A stretch of 64,000 nt of DNA. Source: Microcella daejeonensis. Lineage in GTDB: Bacteria > Actinomycetota > Actinomycetes > Actinomycetales > Microbacteriaceae. Of the stretch, positions 1 through 7,436 are shown in pieces; position 1 is the first letter of the stretch; every line of letters begins with the position of its first letter. A program made the position numbers and the translations under genes. The notes under the pieces were generated by a model. That model made no database searches and was not told the origin of the DNA. It saw nothing but the letters and a program-made list of their open reading frames with translations. The stretch is from positions 248,001 through 312,000 of the forward strand of contig NZ_CP113089.1 of NCBI RefSeq assembly GCF_026625045.1, in the 5' to 3' direction.

Positions 1-18
1 CGGGGCGGCAGGGGTCAT
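1..18 (-). CDS. Possible 5' end of a gene running off the left edge
   Basis: An ATG at 18-16 opens a minus-strand frame (M-T-P-A-A-P) that leaves the window. CAGACT sits exactly six bases upstream of the ATG, the spacing seen at several leaderless genes in this window. Only six codons are visible, so nothing can be said about the product. Confidence 0.25.
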
Positions 19-28
19 GGGGCTAGTC

Positions 29-81
29 TGCCGCGCCCGGTGCGCGGCACGCGCCTCTTCGCCTCGCGAACCGCGTTCGCG
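29..81 (-). terminator. Two hairpins after the Cys-rich small gene
   Basis: Downstream of the stop at 87 there are two stems on the minus strand: CGCGAA/TTCGCG at 65-81 with a 5-base loop, and TGCCGCGC/GCGCGGCA at 29-49 with a 5-base loop. Neither is followed by a U-run, as is common in GC-rich actinobacteria. They are the likely 3' end of the small transcript. Confidence 0.35.
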
Positions 82-86
82 CCCGG

Positions 87-251
87 TCAGGCCTGCGAGC
101 GGGCGAAGAGCTTCGCGAAGAATCCGGGCTCCGCCTCGTGGCCGGCGCATCGCTGGGCGCGCGGGACGCCGCGCATCACCTGATCGACATGCTGACCGCA
201 GCCCGCCCAGGTGGTCTTGCCGCATCGGCGGCACGTGGTCTGCTGGCACAT
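87..251 (-). CDS. Cysteine-rich 54-residue protein, CsoR-operator controlled
   Basis: A 54-residue protein beginning M-C-Q-Q-T-T-C-R-R-C-G-K with cysteines at 2, 7, 10, 18 and 36 and histidines at 21 and 38, a set suited to binding a metal or to thiol chemistry. Short proteins of the form MCQ..C..CGK.TW.GCG.HV are common, uncharacterised actinobacterial genes, so no enzyme activity is assigned. ATG at 251 is chosen because GAGGAG lies just upstream; a longer frame from 407 would run through the promoter. A perfect TATAAT and a CsoR-type inverted repeat lie 26-44 bases upstream, so copper or sulfur-stress control is likely. The gene's reality is well supported by the promoter, ribosome site and family resemblance. 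Confidence 0.75.
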   Translation of the reverse strand: MCQQTTCRRCGKTTWAGCGQHVDQVMRGVPRAQRCAGHEAEPGFFAKLFARSQA

Positions 252-276
252 GGTGCGCTCCTCTCGTGGGGTCTCC

Positions 277-295
277 ATTATACCCCCCGGGGTAT
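277..295 (-). promoter_or_regulatory. TATAAT -10 box overlapped by a CsoR-type operator
   Basis: On the minus strand 282-277 reads TATAAT, a perfect -10 box. It overlaps a 16-base inverted repeat at 280-295 whose plus strand is ATACCCCCCGGGGTAT (7-base arms, 2-base spacer). CsoR/CstR (DUF156) repressors bind sites of the ATACCCC..GGGGTAT kind, so repressor binding would block polymerase. No convincing -35 box was found. The repressor itself is not in the window. Confidence 0.6.
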
Positions 296-432
296 TTTCA
301 GATCGACCCATCACACCGCTGCGTCCTTGAGGCGCCGCGCGACACGCCCGGGATTCCTCTTGCGCCGCCGGTCGCGCGCAGGGTAGGTTCCTCAGGCACT
401 CACTCACCCACTACGCCGAAAGGAGGCCCGCA

Positions 433-513
433 ATGTTCATGAACACCGCGATGTTCATCACTCTCGGAGGATTCCCCTCCACCGCCGGCTTCGTCGGCGT
501 CCTCTCCGCCTGA
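433..513 (+). CDS. Hydrophobic 26-residue micropeptide
   Basis: ATG at 433 follows an excellent ribosome site, AAAGGAGG, six bases upstream, and the frame ends at TGA 511-513. The product is 26 residues, starts M-F-M-N-T-A-M-F-I-T-L and has no charged residue, so it could insert in the membrane or act as a leader peptide. A loose promoter, TTGCGC (360-365), 18 bases, TAGGTT (384-389), lies upstream. I recognise no family. The strength of the ribosome site is the main reason to list it; chance remains possible. Confidence 0.42.
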   Translation: MFMNTAMFITLGGFPSTAGFVGVLSA

Positions 514-530
514 CCGGGTAGCAGATTCCG

Positions 531-549
531 CCACCCGCGCACGCGGTGG
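531..549 (+). terminator. Weak hairpin after the micropeptide
   Basis: CCACCCGCG and CGCGGTGG face each other with one bulged C, 18 bases after the micropeptide stop. There is no U-run. From here to 778 I see no gene, promoter or other structure. Confidence 0.25.
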
Positions 550-778
550 CGACGCTCTCGAAGCCCGATCCCCGGCTGACGCCTCCGCGTCCTTCGGCGG
601 TCACGCCCCGTTCACGACCCCTCTCCCTTCCGCGGCCATCATGGCGTCGCCGATCGACGAGGGCGTCGATCCCCTTCCGCCGCCACGAGCGGCACCCTTC
701 CGGTTCGGCATCCGCCGAGGCGCGCCACCGCGCGCCGACGATGGATGCTGCGCCACGCATCAGAGGAACGAACCCCGC

Positions 779-1036
779 ATGAGCACCGCGCTCGCAGCTC
801 GACCGAGCCGACCGTCCATCGTCCATCCGCAGTCCGTGCCCGCGCGCCCGCGCCGGGTGAGCCTGCCCGACCGCATCGCCCTGCGCATCGGCATCGCCCT
901 CGTGCAGTGGAGCCGTCGACCGCGCGTCATCGTCACGCGCGCGTCGATCATCCGACGCCGCGAGGCGCAGCACGACCGCCGCCGGCGCGAGCAGCAGTGG
1001 CAGCACGCCGCGCTGCTGATCCTTCCGCCGCGATGA
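779..1036 (+). CDS. Small basic protein with one amphipathic helix
   Basis: An 85-residue, Arg-rich protein. Residues about 28-45 (V-S-L-P-D-R-I-A-L-R-I-G-I-A-L-V) form a hydrophobic helix, followed by W-S-R-R-P and a strongly basic tail. Short proteins with the core VSLPDR.ALR.G.AL..W are frequent hypothetical genes in Microbacteriaceae, with no known function. The ATG at 779 has AGAGGA about 8 bases upstream. Transcribed towards coaD with a shared hairpin between them. The protein family resemblance is from memory, so confidence is moderate. Confidence 0.55.
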   Translation: MSTALAARPSRPSIVHPQSVPARPRRVSLPDRIALRIGIALVQWSRRPRVIVTRASIIRRREAQHDRRRREQQWQHAALLILPPR

Positions 1037-1109
1037 GCTCGTCATGAGCTCACGCCGCGGAGGAGCATCCGCACCACCGGCACCACCTGCAGCACCCGCA
1101 GCACCCGTG

Positions 1110-1145
1110 AAGGCCGTCGCCGAGGTTCGCCTGGGCGGCGGCCTT
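1110..1145. terminator. Bidirectional terminator between convergent genes
   Basis: AAGGCCGTCGCC at 1110-1121 and GGCGGCGGCCTT at 1134-1145 form a 12-base stem with one mismatch and a 12-base loop. It lies between the small plus-strand gene (stop 1036) and the 3' end of coaD (1163), so it can serve both. Confidence 0.5.
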
Positions 1146-1162
1146 CCGCCGTCGACGGGGGT

Positions 1163-1654
1163 CTAGTCCTCGGTCGGCGCCTGCAGGAACTCCGCCACCG
1201 CGCGCGGCACGTACGGCGCGACGTCGCCCCCGAGGGAGGCGACCTGGCGCACGAGCGAGCTCGAGACGTGCGCGTGCGCGGGGTCGGGCAGCATGAAGAT
1301 CGTCTCGACGCCGGCGAGGTTGCGGTTCACGATCGCCATCGGCGTCTCGTAGGCCACATCGATCTGCGAGCGGATGCCCTTGATGAGCACGGTCGCCCCC
1401 ACATCGGTGCAGTAGTCGACGAGCAGTCCGACGCTCCAGCTGGTGACGATGATCGAGCGCGGCAGAGCGCGATCGGCGACAGCCTGCTCGATGAGGGCGA
1501 CGCGCTGGGCGATCGGCAGCATGGCCGTCTTCGCGGGGTTGTGCACCACGACCACGTGCACCTCGTCGAAGATGCGGGCCGCCCGCTCGATGACATCGAG
1601 ATGCCCGAGCGTGATCGGGTCGAACGATCCGGGAACGACAGCGACTCTGCTCAC
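1163..1654 (-). CDS. coaD: Phosphopantetheine adenylyltransferase
   Basis: A 163-residue protein that transfers AMP from ATP to 4'-phosphopantetheine, the fourth step of coenzyme A synthesis, in the cytoplasm. The nucleotidyltransferase signature [10 protein letters not shown] is at residues 9-18 with the T/H-x-G-H motif, Lys42 region N-P-A-K follows, I-K-G-I-R is central, and the C-terminal S-S-S-L-V-R matches the family ISSTxxR motif. Length is normal. The start is GTG 1654, with TAGGCT six bases upstream, suggesting a leaderless mRNA. It stands as a single gene between the terminator and the EEP hydrolase. In M. tuberculosis coaD also neighbours rsmD and recG. Confidence 0.97.
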   Translation of the reverse strand: MSRVAVVPGSFDPITLGHLDVIERAARIFDEVHVVVVHNPAKTAMLPIAQRVALIEQAVADRALPRSIIVTSWSVGLLVDYCTDVGATVLIKGIRSQIDVAYETPMAIVNRNLAGVETIFMLPDPAHAHVSSSLVRQVASLGGDVAPYVPRAVAEFLQAPTED

Positions 1655-1666
1655 GGCTCCAGCCTA
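1655..1666 (-). promoter_or_regulatory. Leaderless-type -10 box of coaD
   Basis: TAGGCT (minus strand, 1666-1661), then GGAGCC, then the GTG start. A TANNNT box six bases from the start puts transcription at or next to the first codon. Confidence 0.5.
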
Positions 1667-1731
1667 GCGAGGCCGTGTTTCCACGACGTGTCCGAGCACC
1701 GCACCGACGCCGCCGCCGCGCGAATGGCGCC

Positions 1732-2421
1732 TCAGGCGGCCGACTCCGCCGCCTCGGCGTACTGGGCCGTCACGAGGATGGGCAGGTGATCGCTCGCCCC
1801 TCGCGGCAGCGTCTGCACGCTGTCGATGAGCAGGTTGAACGAGGTGGCGAAGTCGAAGTGGCCGCGGAAGAACTTGTACCGCGTGTAGGTGCGGCGGTCG
1901 CTGAGCGAGAGCTCGTAGCCCGATTCCCGCACCTCTGCGGTGAGGAAGTCCTTGAACAGCGGGTAGTTGAAGTCGCCCACCATGAGCGTGGGCAGGCCGT
2001 CGCCGAAGCCGCGCAGGGCCTCGTGCGCCGCACGGATCTGGTTGCGCCGCAGCGAGTTCAGGGCGGTGAGCGGCGCGGCGTGGAACGAGGCGACGACGAG
2101 CTCGTGCCCCGACTCGCGATCGACGAGGTGGGTGCCGAGCAGCCGCTCGTGGGCGGGCGCCGCGATGATGTCGTGCAGCGACTTCTTGAGCTGGAACGCG
2201 CCCGTGGTCGTCGACTCGAAGCGCTCGCGGTCGTAGTAGATCGCGAGTCCCAGCCGGTTGCGCTTGGTGGCGTCGGCGAGATGCAGCGGGCCGAGCTCGG
2301 CGGGCAGATCGACCGTGTCGACCTCCTGCAGGCACAGCAGCTGCGGAGCGTGGTCGTCGATCAGCGCGGAGAGCTCACCGATCGCGGCGTGCTTGCGCAG
2401 GTTGTAGCTGATGGCCTTCAT
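1732..2421 (-). CDS. Endonuclease/exonuclease/phosphatase (EEP) family protein
   Basis: A 229-residue cytoplasmic metal-dependent phosphoesterase. Family motifs are present in order: I-S-Y-N-L-R-K at the N-terminus, L-Q-E-V-D (metal-binding Glu), G-D-F-N-Y-P near residue 150, and the C-terminal S-D-H-L-P-I with the catalytic His. The substrate, a nucleic acid, lipid headgroup or sugar phosphate, cannot be read from the sequence. ATG 2421 (M-K-A-I-S-Y-N) is chosen because GGGGAGGG lies five bases upstream; a start 42 bases earlier would enter recG. It lies 13 bases downstream of recG and probably shares its transcript. Confidence 0.85.
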   Translation of the reverse strand: MKAISYNLRKHAAIGELSALIDDHAPQLLCLQEVDTVDLPAELGPLHLADATKRNRLGLAIYYDRERFESTTTGAFQLKKSLHDIIAAPAHERLLGTHLVDRESGHELVVASFHAAPLTALNSLRRNQIRAAHEALRGFGDGLPTLMVGDFNYPLFKDFLTAEVRESGYELSLSDRRTYTRYKFFRGHFDFATSFNLLIDSVQTLPRGASDHLPILVTAQYAEAAESAA

Positions 2422-2434
2422 GACCCTCCCCAGC

Positions 2435-4612
2435 CTAATTCTTCGCCAGGAACGCGCGCGCACCGTCGTCCAGGCGCCTTTCGAGGGCGTCTCTCAGATC
2501 GGGATGCCCGCTGAGCGCCGCATCCCCCTCGAGCACCTCGGCCGCCGCCTCGCGCGCCGCGCCGATCAGGTCGCCGTCCTTCGCGACGCGCAGCAGTCGC
2601 AGGCTGGATCGGCCCCCGCTCTGCGTCGATCCGAGCACGTCGCCCTCGCGCCGCAGCTCGAGGTCGACCTGCGCGAGCTCGAAGCCGTCGAGGGTCGCGG
2701 CGACCGCCTCGACCCTCTCGCGCGCGAGGGTCTCGGGCAGCGCGGCTGTGACGAAGAGGCAGAGCCCGGGCACGCCGCCGCGGCCGACGCGGCCGCGCAG
2801 CTGGTGCAGCTGGCTGACGCCGAAGCGATCGGCGTCGACGACGACCATGGTCGAGGCGTTGGGCACGTCGACGCCGACCTCGATGACGGTCGTGGCGACG
2901 AGCACGTCGATCTCGCCGGCGGCGAACGAGCGCATGACGGCGTCCTTCTCCTCGGTGCCCATGCGCCCGTGCAGCGGTTCGATACGGCGACCCGCGAGCG
3001 ACGGGTGCTCGCGCAGCAGCGGCACGAGCTCGGCCACGGAGGCCGGCGGGCGGTCGACGACCTCGGCCGCGGCATCCTCATCGTCGTCGGCGAGCGCGTC
3101 GGGGTCGTCCTCCTTCGTCGTCGGATCGATGGCCGGCACGACGACGAAGCCCTGCCGGCCCTGGGCGAGCTCCTCGCCGAGGCGCGCCCAGGCGCGGTGC
3201 CACAGCTCGCGGCGCTCGGCGAGCGGAACGACGTGGCTGACGATGGGGATGCGGCCGGCCGGCAGCGTCGTGATGGTCGACACGTCGAGGTCGCCGAAGA
3301 CGGTCATGGCGACGGTGCGCGGGATGGGCGTGGCGGTGAGCACGAGCACGTGCGGCGGCACGGCGCCCTTGCGGCGCAGGGTCTCGCGTTGCTCGACGCC
3401 GAAGCGGTGCTGCTCGTCGACGACGACGAGGCCGAGGTCGGCGAACTGCACGAGCTCGCCGAGCAGCGCGTGGGTGCCGACGACGATGCGGGATGCTCCG
3501 CTCGCGATCGACAGCAGCACCTGACGGCGCTGCGCCTGCCCGAGCTGGCCGGTGAGCAGCACGGGTCGCAGCCGGGCGGCGAGCTCGGGACCGAGCGCCG
3601 CGACGATGGAGCGCAGGTGCTGGGTCGCGAGCACCTCCGTCGGGGCGAGCAGCGCGCTCTGGCCGCCGTCCTCGGCGACGGCGAGCATCGCGCGCACGGC
3701 CACGAGCGTCTTGCCCGAGCCGACCTCGCCCTGCACGAGCCGGTTCATGGGCACCGCCTGCGCCATGTCGCGCGCGATCTCGTCGCCGACGAGCTGCTGG
3801 TCGTCGGTGAGGTCGAAGGGCAGCGCGGCGTCGAAGCCGGCGAGCAGCGGCCCGGGCCGGCGCGGGGTCGCGGGGCTCTCGCGCAGCTGGGCGCGGCGCT
3901 GCAGCAGCGCGGCCTGCAGCAGGAACGCCTCGTGGAAGCGCAGGGTGTCGCGCGCGGTCCGCCACTGCCGATCGTCCTCGGGCTGGTGCATCCAGGTGAG
4001 GGCGCGCTGCAGGTCGAGCAGGTCGAACTCGGCGCGCACGGCGGGCGGGACGGGGTCGGTGAGGCCGGCGATCGACGCGAGAGCGACATCCATCGCCTTC
4101 GCGATCTGCCAGCTGGCGACCGTCGAGGTGGCCGGGTAGATCGGGATGGGCTGCATCGCCCACTTCTTGGCCTGCTCGCTGCCGATTGCGGGCGCGTCGT
4201 CGGGGTCGAAGAGCTCGTAGTCGGGGTGGGCGAGCTGGCGGATCCCGCGGTACTCGCCGACCTTGCCCGCGAAGATGCCGCGGCGGCCGACGGTGAGGTC
4301 GTTCTTGCGCCAGGCCTGGTTGAAGAAGGTGAGGATGAGGATGCCGCGGCCGTCGCTGATCTTCACCTCGAGGATGGAACCGCGACGGGCCCGCATCGTG
4401 CGCTCGGTGACCTCGAGCACGTCGGCGACGATCGTGACCGACTCGTCGATCTGCAGCTCGCTCAGCGCGGTGAGCTCGCCGCGGCGGGCGTAGCGCCGCG
4501 GGTAGTGGCTGAGCAGGTCGCCGACGGTGAGCATGCCGAACGCCCGCTTGAGGGCGTTGGCGCTGCGGTCGCCGAGGGCGCTCGCGAGCTTCGCGTCGAG
4601 GGGGCCGGTCAC
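2435..4612 (-). CDS. recG: ATP-dependent DNA helicase RecG
   Basis: A 725-residue helicase that reverses stalled forks and moves branched DNA. The N-terminal wedge/OB domain (about 60-190) includes Y-P-R-R-Y. Helicase motifs follow in order: Walker A G-E-V-G-S-G-K-T, motif II D-E-Q-H, motif III T-A-T-P-I-P-R-T, then H-G-R-M, V-A-T-T-V-I-E-V-G-V-D-V-P and Q-L-R-G-R-V-G-R, which is typical of RecG. GTG 4612 is the only plausible start; it lies five bases after the stop of the exporter gene, whose last codons supply AGAGGG, so translation is probably coupled. A much longer frame continues upstream but reads only antisense of the exporter. Length fits actinobacterial RecG. Confidence 0.96.
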   Translation of the reverse strand: MTGPLDAKLASALGDRSANALKRAFGMLTVGDLLSHYPRRYARRGELTALSELQIDESVTIVADVLEVTERTMRARRGSILEVKISDGRGILILTFFNQAWRKNDLTVGRRGIFAGKVGEYRGIRQLAHPDYELFDPDDAPAIGSEQAKKWAMQPIPIYPATSTVASWQIAKAMDVALASIAGLTDPVPPAVRAEFDLLDLQRALTWMHQPEDDRQWRTARDTLRFHEAFLLQAALLQRRAQLRESPATPRRPGPLLAGFDAALPFDLTDDQQLVGDEIARDMAQAVPMNRLVQGEVGSGKTLVAVRAMLAVAEDGGQSALLAPTEVLATQHLRSIVAALGPELAARLRPVLLTGQLGQAQRRQVLLSIASGASRIVVGTHALLGELVQFADLGLVVVDEQHRFGVEQRETLRRKGAVPPHVLVLTATPIPRTVAMTVFGDLDVSTITTLPAGRIPIVSHVVPLAERRELWHRAWARLGEELAQGRQGFVVVPAIDPTTKEDDPDALADDDEDAAAEVVDRPPASVAELVPLLREHPSLAGRRIEPLHGRMGTEEKDAVMRSFAAGEIDVLVATTVIEVGVDVPNASTMVVVDADRFGVSQLHQLRGRVGRGGVPGLCLFVTAALPETLARERVEAVAATLDGFELAQVDLELRREGDVLGSTQSGGRSSLRLLRVAKDGDLIGAAREAAAEVLEGDAALSGHPDLRDALERRLDDGARAFLAKN

Positions 4613-4617
4613 GCCCT

Positions 4618-5688
4618 CTACGGTAGCCGCGCCGACCGACGCCGCCGCGCGGGGGCGGGCATCGCGATCGGCGAGGTGCGGGGGTGCGCGACGTGGTCGC
4701 CGCTGGGGCCGGCGGTCTCGTCGGCCGCGTCGAGGTCGGGCGCGGCAGGGCCGGCGATGCCGTCGGCGTGCTCGGCGTCGCCGCCGGTGTCGGAGCGGAC
4801 GAAGGCGATGCCGCCGAGGATGAGCAGTCCGCCGAGGCCCTGCAGCAGGGTCAGCTGCTCGCCGATGAGCAGGAACGCCCAGAGCGAGGCCATCGCGACC
4901 TCGAGCAGGCCCATGAACGCGGCGAGCCGTGCCCCGAGGATGGCGCTCGCGCTGATGCTCGAGGCGTAGGCGACCGCGGTGGAGATGATGCCGACGAGCA
5001 GCAGGGGCACCCACCACGCGGCGACGGCGCCGAGCACCGAGACGTCGGCGAAGGAGGCCGTCATGGGCAGCAGGCCGGTGAGGCCGACGAGTCCGAGCAG
5101 CGCCGCGCTGAACAGCAGCGAGACGCAGGCGAGCGCGATCGAGGGCAGGCCGTGCGCGGGGCGGGCGGCGATGACGTAGTAGCCGGCCGCTCCGACCATG
5201 GCGCCGGCGGCGAGCAGGACGCCGACCGGATCGAGGGCGCCGTCGCCGCCGGGCGAGACGATGAGCACGAGCCCGCCGACGGCGAGCGCCGAGCCGATGA
5301 GCACGACCGGGCGCGGCGCGCGGCGGCTCAGCGCCCAGGCGACGGCGACGAGCAGCAGCGGAGCCATGTACTCGATGAGGATGGCCGTGCCGACGGGGAT
5401 GGTCTGCAGCGAGGCGAAGTAGAACAGCTGCGTGCCGACGACGCCGACGAGCGCCATGCCGAGGATGCGCCAGCGGCCGACCCAGAGCGTGCGCCAGCGG
5501 CCGCGCAGCTGCACGAGCGCGATCGGCAGCAGCACGAGGCCGCCGATGAGCACGCGCACGGCGACGGCGGCGGCGGGGCTCCAACCGGCCTGCAGGAGCG
5601 GCTTCACGAGGGCCCCCGAGGTGCCGAAGGAGGCGGCGGCGAGGAGTCCGAGGGCGAGGCCGGCGGCGATCGGGCGGGGCATGGGCAT
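4618..5688 (-). CDS. EamA/DMT-family transporter
   Basis: A 356-residue inner-membrane protein with about ten hydrophobic helices in two homologous EamA halves (about 10-145 and 155-295); the second half ends L-G-G-L-L-I-L-G-G-I-A-F-V. Such proteins export amino acids or other small metabolites; the substrate cannot be told. The C-terminal 60 residues are hydrophilic, Asp/Pro/Arg-rich and cytoplasmic. Start ATG 5688; ATG 5682 is an alternative. It is divergent from the CGNR regulator, with 79 bases between the start codons, which suggests that protein controls it. recG follows immediately. Confidence 0.9.
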   Translation of the reverse strand: MPMPRPIAAGLALGLLAAASFGTSGALVKPLLQAGWSPAAAVAVRVLIGGLVLLPIALVQLRGRWRTLWVGRWRILGMALVGVVGTQLFYFASLQTIPVGTAILIEYMAPLLLVAVAWALSRRAPRPVVLIGSALAVGGLVLIVSPGGDGALDPVGVLLAAGAMVGAAGYYVIAARPAHGLPSIALACVSLLFSAALLGLVGLTGLLPMTASFADVSVLGAVAAWWVPLLLVGIISTAVAYASSISASAILGARLAAFMGLLEVAMASLWAFLLIGEQLTLLQGLGGLLILGGIAFVRSDTGGDAEHADGIAGPAAPDLDAADETAGPSGDHVAHPRTSPIAMPAPARRRRSARLP

Positions 5689-5740
5689 CCTGTCTCGGAT
5701 CGGCGCCGTCAGGAGTGCGGCGCCCGTTCACCACTGACGT

Positions 5741-5762
5741 TATGCTGGGCGCGAATAAGGAG
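5741..5762 (+). promoter_or_regulatory. -10 box and ribosome site of the CGNR gene
   Basis: TATGCT at 5741-5746 is a good -10 box; AAGGAG at 5757-5762 lies five bases before the TTG start. The pair leaves a leader of about 15 bases. No clear -35 box. This is the only T/A-rich spot between the divergent exporter and regulator genes. Confidence 0.45.
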
Positions 5763-5767
5763 TCAAA

Positions 5768-6334
5768 TTGCATTTCGCCCCTGACACCGATGAGGTGCTG
5801 CTCTTCGACATCGCGCTCGCCAACACGGCGCCGACGGCTTCGCGAAGCGGGCTCGACGAGCTCGCGACGCCGGCCGAGCTGACCGCGCTGCTCGACGAGT
5901 GGCGCTTCTCCGGCCGCTTCGATCGGGATGAGGCCGAGCTCGCCGCCGTGCACGGGTTCCGCGACGAGCTGCGCGCGCTGTGGGTGCTCGACCGCGACGC
6001 GATGGCCGAGCGCGTCAACGCCATGCTGCGCGAGACCGACGCCCAGCCGCGCCTCGAGCGCCACGACGGCTTCGACTGGCACCTGCACACGACGCCCATG
6101 GATGCCCCGCTCGTCGACCGCATCCGCGCCGAGGCCGCCCTGGCCCTCGTCGACGTCGTGCGCACCGACGAGACGGATCGCATGCGGGTCTGCGAGGCCC
6201 CCGACTGCACGGGTCTGCTCATCGACCTGTCGCGCAACGGCTCGAAGCGCTTCTGCAGCGTGCGCTGCGGCAACCGGGTGAACATGATCGCGTTCCGGGA
6301 GCGGAAGGCCGACGAGGCGAACGGCGCGGGCTAG
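5768..6334 (+). CDS. CGNR zinc-finger (ABATE-like) transcriptional regulator
   Basis: A 188-residue protein with an N-terminal ABATE-like helical/beta domain (about 1-135) and a C-terminal CGNR zinc finger: C-E-A-P-D-C at about 142-147 and C-S-V-R-C-G-N-R at 163-170, giving the four Cys ligands and the name-giving C-G-N-R. The family is thought to bind stress signals and DNA. The start is TTG 5768, set by AAGGAG five bases upstream. It is divergent from the EamA transporter, its most likely target; this is inference from position. Confidence 0.9.
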   Translation: MHFAPDTDEVLLFDIALANTAPTASRSGLDELATPAELTALLDEWRFSGRFDRDEAELAAVHGFRDELRALWVLDRDAMAERVNAMLRETDAQPRLERHDGFDWHLHTTPMDAPLVDRIRAEAALALVDVVRTDETDRMRVCEAPDCTGLLIDLSRNGSKRFCSVRCGNRVNMIAFRERKADEANGAG

Positions 6335-6347
6335 GGCGGCGAGGGGC

Positions 6348-6391
6348 GCACCGGGTGCGCCGGGTGCGCCGGGTGCGCGGGGTGCGCGAGG
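6348..6391. repeat. 9-bp tandem repeat (CCGGGTGCG type)
   Basis: About five direct copies of a nine-base unit, CGCACCGGG, TGCGCCGGG, TGCGCCGGG, TGCGCGGGG, TGCGCGAGG, in the gene-free spacer right after the CGNR stop. Copy number could vary between strains. Confidence 0.7.
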
Positions 6392-6421
6392 ACGCCGGGT
6401 GAGCGGGTTGCGCTCGGCGGC

Positions 6422-6497
<76 letters not shown>

Positions 6498-6545
6498 CCA
6501 GGCGGATCCCCGCGGACGAACGGGGCGGGCTTCTCGAGTCCGCGC

Positions 6546-6604
6546 TCCTTCCACAACTACGGACCGGCTGAATCATGCTCACCCGCTCCGCAGTTGTGGA
6601 AGGA
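6546..6604. repeat. Long inverted repeat, possible terminator or mobile-type hairpin
   Basis: TCCTTCCACAACTACG at 6546-6561 and CGCAGTTGTGGAAGGA at 6589-6604 are reverse complements with one mismatch over 16 bases, with a 27-base loop. The AT content is higher than the surroundings. It could end transcription of the CGNR gene, or be a dispersed repeat of the genome. Confidence 0.6.
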
Positions 6605-6785
6605 CGGCGGAGAAGGTTCCCCTACCCCGGCGCGGCACTCCGCGCGCTGCTCACCCTGCACTCGCTGCTCGCGTTGCCCGCGCTGCTCGCGCTGCTCGCG
6701 CTGCCTGCACGGCCCGCACGGCCCGCACGACCGCACTCCGCGCCGCGTCGCGCGCACCCCGCGCCGTGTCGCGCCGTGCGCGGGC

Positions 6786-6797
6786 TAGCGTGGAGCC
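6786..6797 (+). promoter_or_regulatory. Leaderless-type -10 box of rsmD
   Basis: TAGCGT at 6786-6791, then GGAGCC, then the GTG start. The six-base spacer is identical to the one before coaD. Confidence 0.5.
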
Positions 6798-7436
6798 GTG
6801 ACGCGCATCATCGCCGGGTTCGCCGGCTCCCTCACCCTGCAGGTGCCCCGGGTCGGCACCCGGCCCACGAGCGATCGCGTGCGCGAGGCGATCTTCAGCG
6901 CCCTCTCGGCGCGCGGGCTCATCGACGGCGCCCGCGTGCTCGACCTCTACGCCGGCAGCGGGGCGCTCGGGCTCGAAGCGGCCTCGCGCGGAGCATCCAC
7001 CGTCATGCTCGTCGAGAAGAGCCACGCGGCGGTGCAGGTCTGCAAGCGCAACGCCGAGCTCGTGCGGGCCCGCGCCCGCGGTGACGAGCCCCGCATCACC
7101 GTGAGCGGCAAGCCGGTGCAGTCGTTCCTGACGTCGACCGCGGGGGCCTCCGCGCACCGCTACGACCTCGTGCTCGTGGACCCTCCCTACGAGCTCGGCG
7201 GGCTCGAGCTCGACCACGTGCTCGCGGCGCTCGTGCCGCACCTCGCGCCCGAGGCGGTCGTCGTGCTCGAGCGCTCGAGCCGCAGCGCGCAACCCGAGTG
7301 GCCCGCGGGGCTCGCGCTCGACCGGCGCACCGACTACGGCGAGACGGCGGTGCTCTGGCTCTCGGCGAGCAGCGCGGGCGACGCGGGCGACGCGCTCGAC
7401 GACGAGGCTGTCGACGACGGGGCTCCGAGCACCTAG
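6798..7436 (+). CDS. rsmD: 16S rRNA (guanine(966)-N2)-methyltransferase
   Basis: A 212-residue SAM-dependent methyltransferase that modifies G966 of 16S rRNA in the small subunit. It begins M-T-R-I-I-A-G with the RsmD signature R-P-T-S-D-R-V-R-E-A-I-F-S at about 22-34, the SAM motif L-D-L-Y-A-G-S-G-A-L-G at 49-59, and the catalytic D-P-P-Y at about 128-131. GTG 6798 is the start, supported by the -10 box. The last ~20 residues are acidic and family-atypical. It converges with thiL, the stop codons overlapping by four bases. In M. tuberculosis rsmD lies beside coaD. Confidence 0.96.
   Translation: MTRIIAGFAGSLTLQVPRVGTRPTSDRVREAIFSALSARGLIDGARVLDLYAGSGALGLEAASRGASTVMLVEKSHAAVQVCKRNAELVRARARGDEPRITVSGKPVQSFLTSTAGASAHRYDLVLVDPPYELGGLELDHVLAALVPHLAPEAVVVLERSSRSAQPEWPAGLALDRRTDYGETAVLWLSASSAGDAGDALDDEAVDDGAPST

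Noticed and set aside
1044..1166. 41-codon plus-strand frame ending at the coaD 3' end
   Set aside because: No ribosome site, Ala/Pro-rich, and it runs through the terminator stem and into coaD.
2411..4969. Long plus-strand reading frame of 852 codons opposite recG
   Set aside because: It lies antisense to recG, whose helicase motifs are intact; the frame reads as Arg/Gly/His-rich sequence without domains. High-GC coding DNA makes such shadows.
4613..6088. Upstream extension of the recG frame
   Set aside because: The extra ~490 codons are antisense or out of frame with the EamA and CGNR genes; RecG family length and the coupling to the exporter stop support GTG 4612.
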